DNA of 64,000 nucleotides, from contig NZ_LJOD01000010.1 of assembly GCF_001295265.1 (NCBI RefSeq), positions 89,367 to 153,366 of the forward strand, in the 5' to 3' direction. The stretch is from Chryseobacterium indologenes. Lineage in GTDB: Bacteria; Bacteroidota; Bacteroidia; Flavobacteriales; Weeksellaceae. Positions 1-8,310 of this stretch are shown here, piece by piece; within the stretch, counting starts at the first letter, position 1; each line of letters starts with the position of its first letter. The notes beneath the pieces were generated by a model. That model worked only from the letters and a program-made list of their open reading frames with translations, made no database searches and had not been told where the DNA came from. Both the position numbers and the translations under genes were made by a program.

Positions 1-1
1 C

Positions 2-1135
2 GTAATGGCGTTGGGGATCATGCCTTATATTTCTGCTTCTATTATTGTTCAGTTGATGGGGATGGCTATTCCTTATCTTCAGAAGCTTCAGAAAGATGGA
101 GAGTCAGGTAGAAATACATTGAATCAGATTACAAGATGGTTAACAATTGGTGTTTGTTTAGTACAGGCTCCTTCTTATTTAACCTCAATTACTCAATTAT
201 TCTTACCGTATGCTCAATTCCAGTCTGCTTATTTTCAAGAGCCAAATTCTATCATGTTCTGGTTACCAAGTATTGTTATCCTGGTTGCCGGTTCAGTATT
301 CGCAATGTGGTTAGGTGAAAAAATCACCGACAAAGGTATCGGAAACGGTATCTCTATCCTTATTATGGTGGGGATCCTTTCAAGATTACCTGAAGCATTC
401 GTACAGGAAATGGCTGTGCAGAACGGAAAAGGAGGAATGGGGTCTATCATGATCCTTATTGAAGTATTATTCTGGATGTTGGTTGTTCTTTTGGCGGTGA
501 TCCTATCGGTAGCTGTTAGAAAAATTCCAATTCAGTATGTAAGCAGAGCTCAAGCAAGAGGAGGTGTAAACAGAAATCTTATGCAGGGAGCAAGACAATG
601 GATTCCATTGAAAGTAAATGCTGCTGGTGTAATGCCAATCATCTTTGCTCAGGCATTGATGTTCGTACCAGGATTATTAACGAAATTCGATGAGTCCAAT
701 ACTTTTCTTGCAGGTTTCAAGAATGTTTTTAGCTGGCAGTACAACGTATTGTTTGCGCTATTAATTATTATCTTCTCATTTTTCTATACTGCGATTACAA
801 TTCCGGTAAACCAGATGGCTGATGATTTGAAGAGAAATGGAGGTTTAGTACCGAAAGTAAGACCCGGTAAAGAAACAGCTGATTATTTAGATGATATTTT
901 ATCAAAAATTACCTTGCCAGGTGCAATTTTTTTATCTATCTTTGCAGTCCTTCCGGCAATTGTGCATGGAAGCTTTGTTCAGACAGATGCGTTTGCCCTA
1001 TTTTTCGGGGGAACGTCACTATTGATTATGGTGGGAGTAATTTTAGATACTGTTCAACAGATTAATACGTATCTGCTGAACCATCACTATGATGGCTTAA
1101 TGCAGTCTAAATTGTCAAGAACGACTGGATATTAA
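2..1135 (+). CDS. secY: Preprotein translocase subunit SecY (5' end outside window)
   Basis: SecY is the membrane channel of the Sec translocon and exports or inserts nascent proteins with SecE and SecA. The readable frame begins at the window edge and gives 377 residues, so roughly the first 70 of the usual 440-450 are missing; the Met at base 5 is internal, not the start. Family landmarks are visible: the segment around GIMPYISASI, the plug-proximal YLQKL stretch, repeated hydrophobic helices, and the basic cytoplasmic loop after VNRNLMQGARQ. It is followed 3 nt later by infA, the usual order at the end of the spc operon. Identification is secure; only the N-terminus is unseen. Confidence 0.97.
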   Translation, partial: VMALGIMPYISASIIVQLMGMAIPYLQKLQKDGESGRNTLNQITRWLTIGVCLVQAPSYLTSITQLFLPYAQFQSAYFQEPNSIMFWLPSIVILVAGSVFAMWLGEKITDKGIGNGISILIMVGILSRLPEAFVQEMAVQNGKGGMGSIMILIEVLFWMLVVLLAVILSVAVRKIPIQYVSRAQARGGVNRNLMQGARQWIPLKVNAAGVMPIIFAQALMFVPGLLTKFDESNTFLAGFKNVFSWQYNVLFALLIIIFSFFYTAITIPVNQMADDLKRNGGLVPKVRPGKETADYLDDILSKITLPGAIFLSIFAVLPAIVHGSFVQTDAFALFFGGTSLLIMVGVILDTVQQINTYLLNHHYDGLMQSKLSRTTGY

Positions 1136-1138
1136 TTT

Positions 1139-1354
1139 ATGGCAAAACAAAAACATATTGAACAAGACGGCGTTATAACGGAAGCTCTTTCGAACGCTCA
1201 GTTCCGTGTAGAGCTGGAAAATGGGCATATTCTTATTGCTCATATCTCTGGCAAAATGAGAATGCATTATATTAAACTTTTACCTGGAGACAAGGTAAAA
1301 CTAGAAATGTCTCCCTATGATTTAACCAAAGGGAGAATCACATTTAGATATTAA
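1139..1354 (+). CDS. infA: Translation initiation factor IF-1
   Basis: IF-1 binds the ribosomal A site during initiation and cooperates with IF-2 and IF-3. The 71-residue product has the normal family length and is one S1-type OB fold, with the family features [23 protein letters not shown] and the C-terminal [11 protein letters not shown]. The gene starts 3 nt after the secY stop, so the two are co-transcribed. A perfect 12-bp hairpin follows the stop codon, and rpmJ comes next, as in other Bacteroidota spc operons. Confidence 0.98.
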   Translation: MAKQKHIEQDGVITEALSNAQFRVELENGHILIAHISGKMRMHYIKLLPGDKVKLEMSPYDLTKGRITFRY

Positions 1355-1362
1355 AAACAAAT

Positions 1363-1390
1363 GCCAAATGGAATAAATATTCCATTTGGC
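1363..1390. repeat. Perfect 12-bp inverted repeat between infA and rpmJ
   Basis: Bases 1363-1374 (GCCAAATGGAAT) are exactly complementary to 1379-1390, leaving a 4-nt loop. No T run follows, so a classical intrinsic terminator is unlikely. It sits 8 nt after the infA stop, inside the ribosomal operon, where it could be an RNA processing site, a stabilising 3' structure for secY-infA, or a protein-binding leader for rpmJ. These roles are inferences. Confidence 0.7.
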
Positions 1391-1398
1391 TCTTGTTG

Positions 1399-1468
1399 AA
1401 AAATAAATACTATCAAAAATGAAATCGAAAGATTCCATTGAGCATTAGTAAAAATAAATACTATCAAA
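1399..1468 (+). repeat. Direct repeat of the rpmJ translation start region
   Basis: The 19-base sequence AAAAATAAATACTATCAAA occurs at 1399-1417 and again, exactly, at 1450-1468, 51 bases apart. The second copy leads straight into the rpmJ ATG. The first copy leads into an ATG at 1419 that opens a nine-codon frame ending at 1448 (MKSKDSIEH). It looks like a duplicated translation initiation region with an upstream mini-cistron. Confidence 0.75.
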
Positions 1469-1584
1469 TGAAAGTTAGAGCATCAATTAAAAAAAGAAGT
1501 GCTGACTGCAAAATCGTACGCAGAAAAGGTGTACTGTTTGTAATCAACAAAAAGAACCCAAAATTTAAACAAAGACAAGGCTAA
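1468..1584 (+). CDS. rpmJ: 50S ribosomal protein bL36 (zinc-free type)
   Basis: A 38-residue protein of the large ribosomal subunit, read directly from the sequence. The frame opens [11 protein letters not shown] and ends [12 protein letters not shown], the canonical bL36 ends and exact family length. The classic zinc-binding form has three Cys and one His; here only Cys14 remains, with Ser11, Asn27 and Phe32 at the other positions, so it should be the metal-free (C-minus) type. It lies between infA and rpsM, the expected place. The start codon overlaps the second copy of a duplicated leader. Confidence 0.95.
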   Translation: MKVRASIKKRSADCKIVRRKGVLFVINKKNPKFKQRQG

Positions 1585-1593
1585 CATTAAATT

Positions 1594-1971
1594 ATGGCGA
1601 GAATTGCAGGTATTGATTTACCAAAAAACAAAAGAGGTGTTATCGGTTTAACTTACATCTACGGAGTAGGAAGAAGTACTTCTTCTGAAATCCTTAAAGC
1701 TGCCGGTATCAGCGAAGACAAGAAAGTCAACGAATGGAATGACGATGAATTGGCTGCAATCAGAACCTATATCTCTGAAAACGTAAAAGTAGAAGGAGAA
1801 TTGAGATCTGAAGTGCAATTGAACATCAAGAGATTGATGGACATAGGATGCCAACGAGGAATACGTCACAGACTAGGATTACCTTTAAGAGGCCAGAGAA
1901 CGAAAAACAACTCTAGAACACGTAAAGGGAAGAGAAAAACTGTTGCTAACAAGAAAAAAGCTAGTAAATAA
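1594..1971 (+). CDS. rpsM: 30S ribosomal protein uS13
   Basis: uS13 lies in the head of the small subunit and contacts the P-site tRNA and 5S/uL5 bridge. The 125-residue product starts [15 protein letters not shown] and carries the helix-two-turn-helix region, the [19 protein letters not shown] core motif and a Lys/Arg-rich tail ending KKKASK. Start and length are as expected. It begins 9 nt after rpmJ and 12 nt before rpsK, within one operon. Confidence 0.98.
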   Translation: MARIAGIDLPKNKRGVIGLTYIYGVGRSTSSEILKAAGISEDKKVNEWNDDELAAIRTYISENVKVEGELRSEVQLNIKRLMDIGCQRGIRHRLGLPLRGQRTKNNSRTRKGKRKTVANKKKASK

Positions 1972-1983
1972 TCGTTAGGAATT

Positions 1984-2373
1984 ATGGCAAAACAAACTAA
2001 AGTAGTTAAAAAAAGAAAAGTAAAAGTTGAAGCTATTGGTGAAGCACATATTCAGGCTTCTTTCAATAACATCATCATTTCTTTAACAAATAAAAACGGA
2101 GAGGTTATCTCTTGGGCTTCTGCCGGTAAAATGGGATTCAGAGGTTCTAAAAAGAATACTCCATTTGCTGCTCAAATGGCAGCTGAAAATTGCTCTGCTG
2201 TAGCTCACGAAGCTGGTTTAAGAAGAGTGAAGGTGTTTGTGAAAGGTCCTGGTGCAGGTAGAGAATCTGCTATCAGAACGATCCACAATTCAGGAATTGA
2301 AGTTAGTGAAATCGTTGATGTGACTCCTATGCCACACAATGGATGTAGACCACCGAAAAGAAGAAGAGTTTAA
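1984..2373 (+). CDS. rpsK: 30S ribosomal protein uS11
   Basis: uS11 forms part of the platform of the small subunit near the mRNA exit. The 129-residue protein has the family motifs [22 protein letters not shown] [23 protein letters not shown] and the C-terminal [15 protein letters not shown]. The N-terminus is Lys-rich, as usual. It sits between rpsM and rpsD in the conserved order. Confidence 0.98.
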   Translation: MAKQTKVVKKRKVKVEAIGEAHIQASFNNIIISLTNKNGEVISWASAGKMGFRGSKKNTPFAAQMAAENCSAVAHEAGLRRVKVFVKGPGAGRESAIRTIHNSGIEVSEIVDVTPMPHNGCRPPKRRRV

Positions 2374-2392
2374 TTTTTAGAATTTACCCATT

Positions 2393-3001
2393 ATGGCAAG
2401 ATATATTGGACCTAAAACTAAGATTGCTAGAAAGTTTGGTGCTGCAATCTACGGAGATGACAAAAACTTCGAAAAAAGAAAAAACCAACCGCCAGGACAA
2501 CACGGTCCTAACAAGAGAAGAGGTGCTAAAAAATCAGAATATGCAGTTCAGCTGGCTGAAAAACAAAAAGCTAAATATACTTACGGTATCTTAGAAAGAC
2601 AGTTTGCTAACTTATTCGAAAAAGCACACAGAAGTAAAGGGGTAACAGGGGAAGTACTATTACAACTTTGCGAATCTAGACTGGACAACGTAGTATACAG
2701 ATTAGGTTTTGCTAAAACAAGATCTGCTGCTAGACAATTAGTTTCTCACAGACACATCACTGTGAACGGAGAAATTCTTAATATCCCTTCGTATTTGGTT
2801 AAAGCTGGTGATGTAATCGCTGTTAGAGAAAAATCTAAGTCTCTTGAAGTTGTTACTGATGCATTAGCTTCTAAAGCAAATTATGAGTGGTTACAATTCA
2901 ACGATGAGAAGAAAGAAGGTACCTTCATTTCTGCTCCTGAAAGAATCCAGATTCCGGAAGACATCAAGGAGAACCTTATCGTCGAACTTTACTCTAAATA
3001 A
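2393..3001 (+). CDS. rpsD: 30S ribosomal protein uS4
   Basis: uS4 nucleates assembly of the 5' domain of 16S rRNA. The 202-residue product opens [16 protein letters not shown], and residues about 92-155 form the S4 RNA-binding domain ([25 protein letters not shown] followed by HITVNG). Length and start are typical of Bacteroidota. It lies 19 nt after rpsK and 33 nt before rpoA. Confidence 0.98.
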   Translation: MARYIGPKTKIARKFGAAIYGDDKNFEKRKNQPPGQHGPNKRRGAKKSEYAVQLAEKQKAKYTYGILERQFANLFEKAHRSKGVTGEVLLQLCESRLDNVVYRLGFAKTRSAARQLVSHRHITVNGEILNIPSYLVKAGDVIAVREKSKSLEVVTDALASKANYEWLQFNDEKKEGTFISAPERIQIPEDIKENLIVELYSK

Positions 3002-3034
3002 TTTTTTAATCAAATTTTTGCTCAACCCAATAAT

Positions 3035-4030
3035 ATGGCAATTTTACAATTCATAAAACCCGATAAAGTAATTTTACTTAACTCTGATGAATTTAAAGGT
3101 CAATTTGAATTCAGACCTTTAGAACCAGGTTTCGGGCTTACAATCGGTAATGCTTTGAGAAGAGTGTTGCTTTCTTCTCTGGAAGGATACGCTATTTCAT
3201 CTATCAAAATAGAAGGTGTAGAGCACGAATTTTCAACTATTCCAGGAGTAATCGAAGACGTTACTGAAATTATTCTTAACCTTAAGCAGGTAAGATTAAA
3301 AGCTTCAGCAGAAGGCCAGGCCAATGAGCAGGTGGTTGCTAAAGTTTCAGGTCAAACGGTTATTACTGCTGGGGATTTAGGAAAGTCTATCAACGGATTT
3401 GAGGTGCTGAACCCGGATTTGGTGATCTGCAACCTAAATACTGATGTAACTTTCGAAATTACTTTCAATATTGAAAAAGGTAGAGGGTATGTTCCTTCAG
3501 AACAAAATAAGTCAAACAATGCACCGGTAGGTACCATTGCTATTGACTCTATTTTTACGCCGATTAAGAAAGTACAATACAGCATTGAAAATTATCGTGT
3601 AGAGCAAAAAACAGACTACGAAAAACTTGTATTAGATATAGAAACTGACGGGTCTATCAGCCCTCAGAATGCTTTAACTGAAGCTTCAAAGATATTAATT
3701 TATCACTTCATGCTATTCTCTGATGAGAGAATCACGCTTGAAACGGAAGCGGTAAAAGCATCTATCCAATACGATGAAGAAACACTTCACACAAGACAAT
3801 TGCTTAAGTCTAAATTAGCAGATATGGATCTTTCTGTAAGAGCCCTTAACTGTCTGAAAGCAGCTGAAGTAGAAACTCTTGGAGAACTGGTTTCCTACAG
3901 TAAGTCTGATTTGATGAAATTCAGAAATTTTGGTAAAAAATCTTTGACAGAACTAGAAGAATTAGTGCATTCAAAAGGTCTTAACTTCGGTTTCGACGTT
4001 GCAAAATATAAGTTAGACGCTGATAAATAA
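3035..4030 (+). CDS. rpoA: RNA polymerase alpha subunit
   Basis: Alpha dimerises to scaffold RNA polymerase assembly, and its C-terminal domain contacts DNA and activators. The 331-residue protein shows the N-terminal assembly domain with [18 protein letters not shown] and, after an acidic linker, the alpha-CTD helix-hairpin-helix region (residues about 260-320: [33 protein letters not shown]). Length is as in the family. It is followed after 6 nt by rplQ. Confidence 0.98.
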   Translation: MAILQFIKPDKVILLNSDEFKGQFEFRPLEPGFGLTIGNALRRVLLSSLEGYAISSIKIEGVEHEFSTIPGVIEDVTEIILNLKQVRLKASAEGQANEQVVAKVSGQTVITAGDLGKSINGFEVLNPDLVICNLNTDVTFEITFNIEKGRGYVPSEQNKSNNAPVGTIAIDSIFTPIKKVQYSIENYRVEQKTDYEKLVLDIETDGSISPQNALTEASKILIYHFMLFSDERITLETEAVKASIQYDEETLHTRQLLKSKLADMDLSVRALNCLKAAEVETLGELVSYSKSDLMKFRNFGKKSLTELEELVHSKGLNFGFDVAKYKLDADK

Positions 4031-4036
4031 TTAATA

Positions 4037-4564
4037 ATGAGACACGGTAAAAAATTCAATCACTTAGGAAGAACAGCTTCTCACAGAAGTGCTTTACTTT
4101 CTAATATGGCTTGTTCTCTAATTGAGCATAAAAGAATCAACACTACTGTAGCTAAAGCTAAGGCTTTAAGAGTATATGTTGAGCCTCTATTAACAAAAGC
4201 AAAAGAAGATACTACACACAACAGAAGAGTAGTATTCTCTTACCTTCAAAATAAATATGCGGTTGCTGAATTATTCAGAACTGTAGCTCCTAAAATCGCT
4301 GAAAGAAACGGTGGTTATACAAGAATCATCAAGACAGGATTCAGACCAGGTGATGCTGCTGATACTGCTCTTATCGAACTAGTAGATTTCAACGAGCTTT
4401 ACAACCCTAATGCTGAAGAGAAAAAAGCTACAAGAAGAAGCAGAAGATCTACAACTGCTAAAAAAGCTGAAGCTGTAGTGGCTGAAGTTCCTGCAGTAGA
4501 AGAGAAAGTTGAAGAGCCTAAGGCTGAAGCAGCTGACTCTGCTGAAGAGAAAACTGAAGAATAA
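4037..4564 (+). CDS. rplQ: 50S ribosomal protein bL17 with acidic/alanine-rich tail
   Basis: bL17 is a large-subunit protein near the peptide exit tunnel. Residues 1 to about 118 match the family ([21 protein letters not shown], then [23 protein letters not shown]). The final 55 residues or so are a low-complexity Lys then Ala/Glu/Val tail rich in [14 protein letters not shown] sequence, which makes the protein 175 residues against about 120-130 in most bacteria. Such tails are common in Bacteroidota and are probably disordered. It is the last gene of the operon; a strong terminator follows. Confidence 0.97.
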   Translation: MRHGKKFNHLGRTASHRSALLSNMACSLIEHKRINTTVAKAKALRVYVEPLLTKAKEDTTHNRRVVFSYLQNKYAVAELFRTVAPKIAERNGGYTRIIKTGFRPGDAADTALIELVDFNELYNPNAEEKKATRRSRRSTTAKKAEAVVAEVPAVEEKVEEPKAEAADSAEEKTEE

Positions 4565-4584
4565 TATTCATTCAGATATCAATG

Positions 4585-4618
4585 AAAAACCATCCGCATT
4601 CCGGATGGTTTTTTTTTG
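4585..4618 (+). terminator. Rho-independent terminator of the ribosomal protein operon
   Basis: An AAAAACCATCCG arm pairs with CGGATGGTTTTT across a 5-nt loop and runs into a stretch of nine or more T. It lies 20 nt after the rplQ stop and closes the secY-rplQ transcript. Confidence 0.9.
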
Positions 4619-4755
4619 TTTATCCCATTCTGAAAAAGGCTGGCAGGAAAGACGTAAATATATTTTTCGATCATCATTATGTATCCTTGTTTAATCTCGT
4701 TGGTAATAAAAACGTCCGTTTTTGAACTTTGCCTTGTAGCTGTTTGAGAAGGAAG

Positions 4756-4804
4756 AATACCCCTAAAGTGTAATTGACCGGTGTTTTAAAATACAGGAAA
4801 TTTG
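4756..4804 (+). promoter_or_regulatory. Copy 1 of the shared GTGTAATTGA / GAAATTTG promoter
   Basis: GTGTAATTGA at 4768-4777 includes the -33 TTG (4774-4776); exactly 20 nt later is GAAATTTG (4797-4804), a one-off version of the Bacteroidota -7 box TAnnTTTG. The upstream part, GAATACCCCTAAA, is a degenerate half of the AATTACAC-N4-GTGTAATT palindrome that is perfect in copy 2. It drives the amidase gene at 4825. The same layout recurs at 6255-6303 and 9145-9193. Confidence 0.7.
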
Positions 4805-4824
4805 AGTTTCTAAAAATACCAGTC

Positions 4825-5649
4825 ATGAAAGTTTTAAAAGACAAATTATCCAAAACAGTTTCAGGAGAGAGTCTCAGTTTTGCAGATACTCCCAACAAAG
4901 GAGGGAATATTGTTCCCGAATATATCATTATTCATTTTACCGCAGGAAGAGGAGCAGATAGTTCCGTAAGCTGGTTTAAAGATCCGGCGGCTAAAGCTTC
5001 CGCTCATCTTGTTATAGACAGGGAAGGGAAGATTACCCAAATGGTAGATTTTAACAGAAAAGCATGGCACGCCGGAAAAAGCCGATGGGCAGACCGTTCC
5101 GGATTTAACGATTTCTCTATAGGAATTGAATTGGATAATCCCGGAAGGCTTACCAATGTAAATGACAGATTCTATGCCTGGTTTGAAAAGGAATATCCAA
5201 AGGAATTTGTAGTCAGGGCAAAACATAAGCATGAAGAAAATGCCTCCTACTGGCATAGCTTTACCGAAAAGCAGATCGATTCCTGTTTCCGGGTTTGCAA
5301 ACTGCTGATGGAGACCTATCATATTAAAGATATTCTGGGACATGATGATATTGCACCTTTCAGGAAAAATGATCCGGGGCCTGCTTTTCCAATGGAAAGC
5401 TTCAGAGCAAAATTATTGGGAAGAGAGGATGACACTGCGGACATTTACCAGGTGACAGCGGATCAGGTCAATATAAGAAAAGGGGCAGGAACCGAGTTTG
5501 ATTCAATGATGAAGCTTAAAAAAGGAACCCAGGTAGAATTTATTAAAAGTAAGCTGGGCTGGTTCTACGTTTATGTTTTACTGAAGCCGGTAAACGGAGA
5601 AGAGCCTTTGTATGGCTGGATCAACAGCGATCTGCTGAAGAAAGTATAA
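4825..5649 (+). CDS. N-acetylmuramoyl-L-alanine amidase (Amidase_2) with C-terminal SH3 domain
   Basis: The product (274 residues) should cleave the bond between muramic acid and L-Ala in peptidoglycan. The fold is of the T7-lysozyme/AmiD type: His37 in YIIIHFTAG, His173 in LGHDDIAP and Asp183 in RKNDPGPAF match the zinc ligands, and His82/Glu102 lie in the substrate region. Residues about 205-274 form a bacterial SH3 domain (VTADQVNIRKGAGTEFD, GWFYVYV, GWINSDLL). ATG 4825 is chosen over an in-frame TTG at 4774 because that TTG is the -33 element of the promoter. No signal peptide is visible, which is unusual for a cell-wall enzyme. It is a single-gene unit with the same promoter motif as the two-component operon. 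Confidence 0.85.
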   Translation: MKVLKDKLSKTVSGESLSFADTPNKGGNIVPEYIIIHFTAGRGADSSVSWFKDPAAKASAHLVIDREGKITQMVDFNRKAWHAGKSRWADRSGFNDFSIGIELDNPGRLTNVNDRFYAWFEKEYPKEFVVRAKHKHEENASYWHSFTEKQIDSCFRVCKLLMETYHIKDILGHDDIAPFRKNDPGPAFPMESFRAKLLGREDDTADIYQVTADQVNIRKGAGTEFDSMMKLKKGTQVEFIKSKLGWFYVYVLLKPVNGEEPLYGWINSDLLKKV

Positions 5650-5668
5650 CTTACACACAACATCAATA

Positions 5669-5700
5669 AAAGTCCCTCAATAAAAATTGGGGGACTTTAC
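5669..5700. terminator. Bidirectional terminator between convergent genes
   Basis: Bases 5669-5680 pair with 5687-5698 over 12 bp (one G-T pair) around a 6-nt loop. It lies between the amidase gene on the plus strand and the lipoprotein gene on the minus strand and can serve both. Confidence 0.75.
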
Positions 5701-5705
5701 TGTTT

Positions 5706-6140
5706 CTATATCTTGGTTCTCTTCAATTCGATTACATTATTGCCCTGTTCAAGGTGAAGGCTGTCACCTTTTACTCTGGCAGTCATGTCGTCTTTTTTAT
5801 AGATTGTTTCACCATCCTTGGTTTCTGTTTTAGGAAGGGTAAATGTTTTCTTATTGCTGGTAATGGCCACCGTATTCTCTTTAGGATCATTTTTGAATAC
5901 TACTTTTACCAGAGTTCCGTCCGTTGCCTTATAAACGAAATCTGTTTTTTCAGTTTTCTGTCCGTTTATTTCTGTTGTGGATGAACTCTGTGTTAATGAG
6001 TCAATTTTTCCGTTGTTGTTGGTAATTACTGTTTCCGAACTATCGGTTTTGATGATGCTCTTGTTGCCGCTTTCACTTTTTTTACAGCCAATTAATGATA
6101 GTGCAGCCGTTGAAACTGCTATTAAAAGCCCTTTTTTCAT
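5706..6140 (-). CDS. Small lipoprotein of unknown function
   Basis: A 144-residue protein with a type II signal peptide: MKKGLLIAVSTAALSLIGC, where the Cys of LIGC is the lipidation site, followed by KKSES. The mature part is hydrophilic, rich in Thr, Lys and Asp (KTDSSETVITNNNGK, VFKNDPKENTVAI), and probably beta-structured; no family is recognised. It is convergent with the amidase gene and divergent from the response regulator gene, so the palindrome at 6255-6274 lies in its upstream region too and might influence it. Confidence 0.75.
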   Translation of the reverse strand: MKKGLLIAVSTAALSLIGCKKSESGNKSIIKTDSSETVITNNNGKIDSLTQSSSTTEINGQKTEKTDFVYKATDGTLVKVVFKNDPKENTVAITSNKKTFTLPKTETKDGETIYKKDDMTARVKGDSLHLEQGNNVIELKRTKI

Positions 6141-6254
6141 GATATTTTATTTTTTTAATGGGTTGGGTATGAAATGTTTTAGAATGGTAATCAAAAATTG
6201 ATTAAATTTAATAGAAACAAAAAACAAACCAACAGCCATGAATTCAAGCTTTAA

Positions 6255-6303
6255 AATTACACAAAAGTGTAATTGATTCCGCTCTGTTTTCTTCAGAAAT
6301 TTG
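6255..6303 (+). promoter_or_regulatory. Copy 2 of the shared promoter, with a perfect palindromic operator
   Basis: AATTACAC (6255-6262), four A, and GTGTAATT (6267-6274) form a perfect inverted repeat whose right arm contains the -33 TTG (6273-6275). Twenty nt later is GAAATTTG (6296-6303), ahead of the response regulator ATG at 6320. A site overlapping the -33 box is a normal place for a LuxR/NarL-type activator, so autoregulation is plausible but inferred. Confidence 0.75.
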
Positions 6304-6319
6304 TCTTAAACAAAAAACA

Positions 6320-6952
6320 ATGAGCATCTCCATAGCCATAGTAGAAGACGAAAAAAACTACAACAATGCGTTGAAGAAGGTCATCAATTATCAGGATGAC
6401 ATGAAAGTGATTGCCCAGTTTTTTGACGGGAACGAAGCTCTGAAAAGCCTCTCCGATATTTCTCCGGATGTAGTGATGATGGATATCCAGCTTCAGGATA
6501 TGCTCGGCATTGAAATTATTGAGAAACTGAAAAAAGATATGCCCAATACCCAGTTCATTATGTGTACCAGTTTTGAAGACGATGAAAAGATCTTCAATTC
6601 CCTGAAAGCTGGTGCCATGGGTTACCTGATTAAAGGTGAAAGCATGGATAAGATCCTTTCCTCGATCCGTGATGTTTACAATGGCGGAGCACCCATGAGT
6701 TTTTCTATCGCCAGAAGAGTATTAAGCCATTTTGAAAAAAAACTTCCTGAGATTAAAGGTTTCGATGAACTTACGGAACGTGAAAAAGAAATACTGGAAC
6801 TTCTTTCACAGGGCTTATTGTATAAAGAGATTGCCGATAAGAAATGCATCAGCACAGACACCGTAAAAAAACACGTAGGAAACATCTACCGTAAGCTGCA
6901 TGTCAGCAATAAAGTAGAGGCCATTAATAAATTTAACCAATTTAAAAACTAA
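6320..6952 (+). CDS. Two-component response regulator, NarL/FixJ (LuxR HTH) type
   Basis: A 210-residue DNA-binding regulator. Residues 1-120 are a receiver domain: acidic pocket Glu9-Asp10-Glu11, phospho-acceptor Asp55 in VVMMDIQL, Thr83 and Lys105 in GYLIKG. Residues about 145-205 are a LuxR-type helix-turn-helix (LTEREKEILELLSQG, YKEIADKKCISTDTVKKHV). The cognate kinase is three genes downstream. It is the first gene of a tight four-gene operon (6-nt and 2-nt gaps, then an overlap). The palindrome over its own promoter and the two similar sites on either side make it the best candidate for their regulator. Confidence 0.93.
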   Translation: MSISIAIVEDEKNYNNALKKVINYQDDMKVIAQFFDGNEALKSLSDISPDVVMMDIQLQDMLGIEIIEKLKKDMPNTQFIMCTSFEDDEKIFNSLKAGAMGYLIKGESMDKILSSIRDVYNGGAPMSFSIARRVLSHFEKKLPEIKGFDELTEREKEILELLSQGLLYKEIADKKCISTDTVKKHVGNIYRKLHVSNKVEAINKFNQFKN

Positions 6953-6958
6953 AAGATT

Positions 6959-7669
6959 ATGGGAACTAAAAATTTATTGATATTATTTTTCACTTCGGTG
7001 TTGATATTATCTTGTAACAAAACATCATTAGAGAGTAAAGAAAATGCTTCTCAATTAAATGATACCGTGTCCATAACAAAAGATACAGTATCTCAGACAA
7101 TAAATAAAACTAAGTATACTCCATTTGGTGGCACGTTCGGAACAGTAGATAAAGATGAACATGATTCACTTAAAAATGACTATGATAAGATTTTTAATGG
7201 ATCTAATTTACAGACAATGGTCTTTGAGATCAATAGCGCTTCATTTAATGAAGTGGTGAAAAAATATAAGAAATCTAAAAAATTTCTTGATATTTATTTT
7301 ATTTTGGATAAGGCAGGGCAAAGAAATCTGATGTTTAAATTTACCAGTGAGCCTAAAGGAAAAAATTTTGTATTGAAGAGCGGAGATCATCAGTATATAA
7401 TTGTTAATAAAGATCTACAACCTGCAGACAGTGAGAATTTATCAGATTTGAATGGAAAATTTGAAACCAAGTATGCAAATGAATTAGGATTATCACCTAG
7501 CAAACTCACAACGATTCTTGTAAGAGATGTTTTAGCCGATATAAATGATGTTTATGGTACATTAAAGATTTACCCATGTCTTGATAATGGTAGAATAAGT
7601 CTTACGAGTGAATTTAGTGATGCCGGAGGTAAGACCGTTTATGGTAACCGAGGATCATTATATCCTTAA
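6959..7669 (+). CDS. Lipoprotein of unknown function inside the two-component operon
   Basis: A 236-residue product with a lipoprotein signal peptide (MGTKNLLILFFTSVLILSC, lipid site Cys19). The mature domain is about 215 residues with alternating hydrophobic stretches (YFILDKAGQRNLMFKF, HQYIIVNKDLQPAD) and no recognised family. Starting 6 nt after the response regulator and ending 2 nt before the membrane sensor-like gene, it is clearly part of the same transcript. It may be a periplasmic partner of the sensor, for example a ligand-binding or quality-control subunit; that is inference from position only. Confidence 0.75.
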   Translation: MGTKNLLILFFTSVLILSCNKTSLESKENASQLNDTVSITKDTVSQTINKTKYTPFGGTFGTVDKDEHDSLKNDYDKIFNGSNLQTMVFEINSASFNEVVKKYKKSKKFLDIYFILDKAGQRNLMFKFTSEPKGKNFVLKSGDHQYIIVNKDLQPADSENLSDLNGKFETKYANELGLSPSKLTTILVRDVLADINDVYGTLKIYPCLDNGRISLTSEFSDAGGKTVYGNRGSLYP

Positions 7670-7671
7670 TC

Positions 7672-8310
7672 ATGATACTTTATATATACTTTTTTATTTT
7701 TTTTTGCTGTGTGCTATTTTCACTGGTACAAAAGATTAAGGGTATCAATAATGATTATCTTTATATTTATTTAACGTTGATATTTTTAATAGATTTCAGC
7801 GTTTTACTTTTTGCGAAAATTTTTAAAACCGATATCACGGGAATTTATTTTTTTTCGGATTTAATTAATATCCTTTTTGCCTATCTGTATTTTGTTCTGC
7901 AATTTTCTAAAGAGAGAAAAATACTAGTGTTAACCGTTCTATGTTTAATTTTTCTATTTTTAAATATAACGAACTGGTCAAAAAATAATTATGAAGACTC
8001 TTGGGGGCTAATCAGTTGTTTTTACACCATTTTTGTATGTCTGTTTGGATTTTATAAAATAATTGAAAGTAGTTCAAGCTCGGATAAAAAAATTCAGGAT
8101 CTTCCATTTTTTTGGTATGGGATTGCAATGCTTTTATGGTGCGTAATTTTTTTATTAAGAATAGTTCCGAGATTCTATTTCCAGGATACAGATAAGCTAT
8201 TTATGGACGGTGTAAGGAATTTCTTCGGTATTATAAATATTATTACCTATTGCCTGTTTTTTTACTTATTACTGAAGTATAATAAAAATAAAAGAAATGT
8301 TGTATTTTGA
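7672..8310 (+). CDS. Multi-pass membrane protein, probable sensor module
   Basis: A 212-residue hydrophobic protein with about six or seven transmembrane helices and short polar loops, ending in a basic tail (KYNKNKRNVVF). The layout recalls the seven-helix sensor modules that in other kinases are fused ahead of the catalytic part. Here the downstream histidine kinase has only one membrane helix and overlaps this gene by 14 nt, so translation is coupled. I infer that this is the detached sensory half. The base composition is more AT-rich than the neighbouring metabolic genes. Confidence 0.7.
   Translation: MILYIYFFIFFCCVLFSLVQKIKGINNDYLYIYLTLIFLIDFSVLLFAKIFKTDITGIYFFSDLINILFAYLYFVLQFSKERKILVLTVLCLIFLFLNITNWSKNNYEDSWGLISCFYTIFVCLFGFYKIIESSSSSDKKIQDLPFFWYGIAMLLWCVIFLLRIVPRFYFQDTDKLFMDGVRNFFGIINIITYCLFFYLLLKYNKNKRNVVF

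Noticed and set aside
4774..4824. TTG upstream start for the amidase
   Set aside because: The TTG is the -33 promoter element and the transcript is expected to start after 4804.
4861..5343. 160-residue minus-strand frame opposite the amidase
   Set aside because: Fully antisense to a well-supported gene and no recognised motif.
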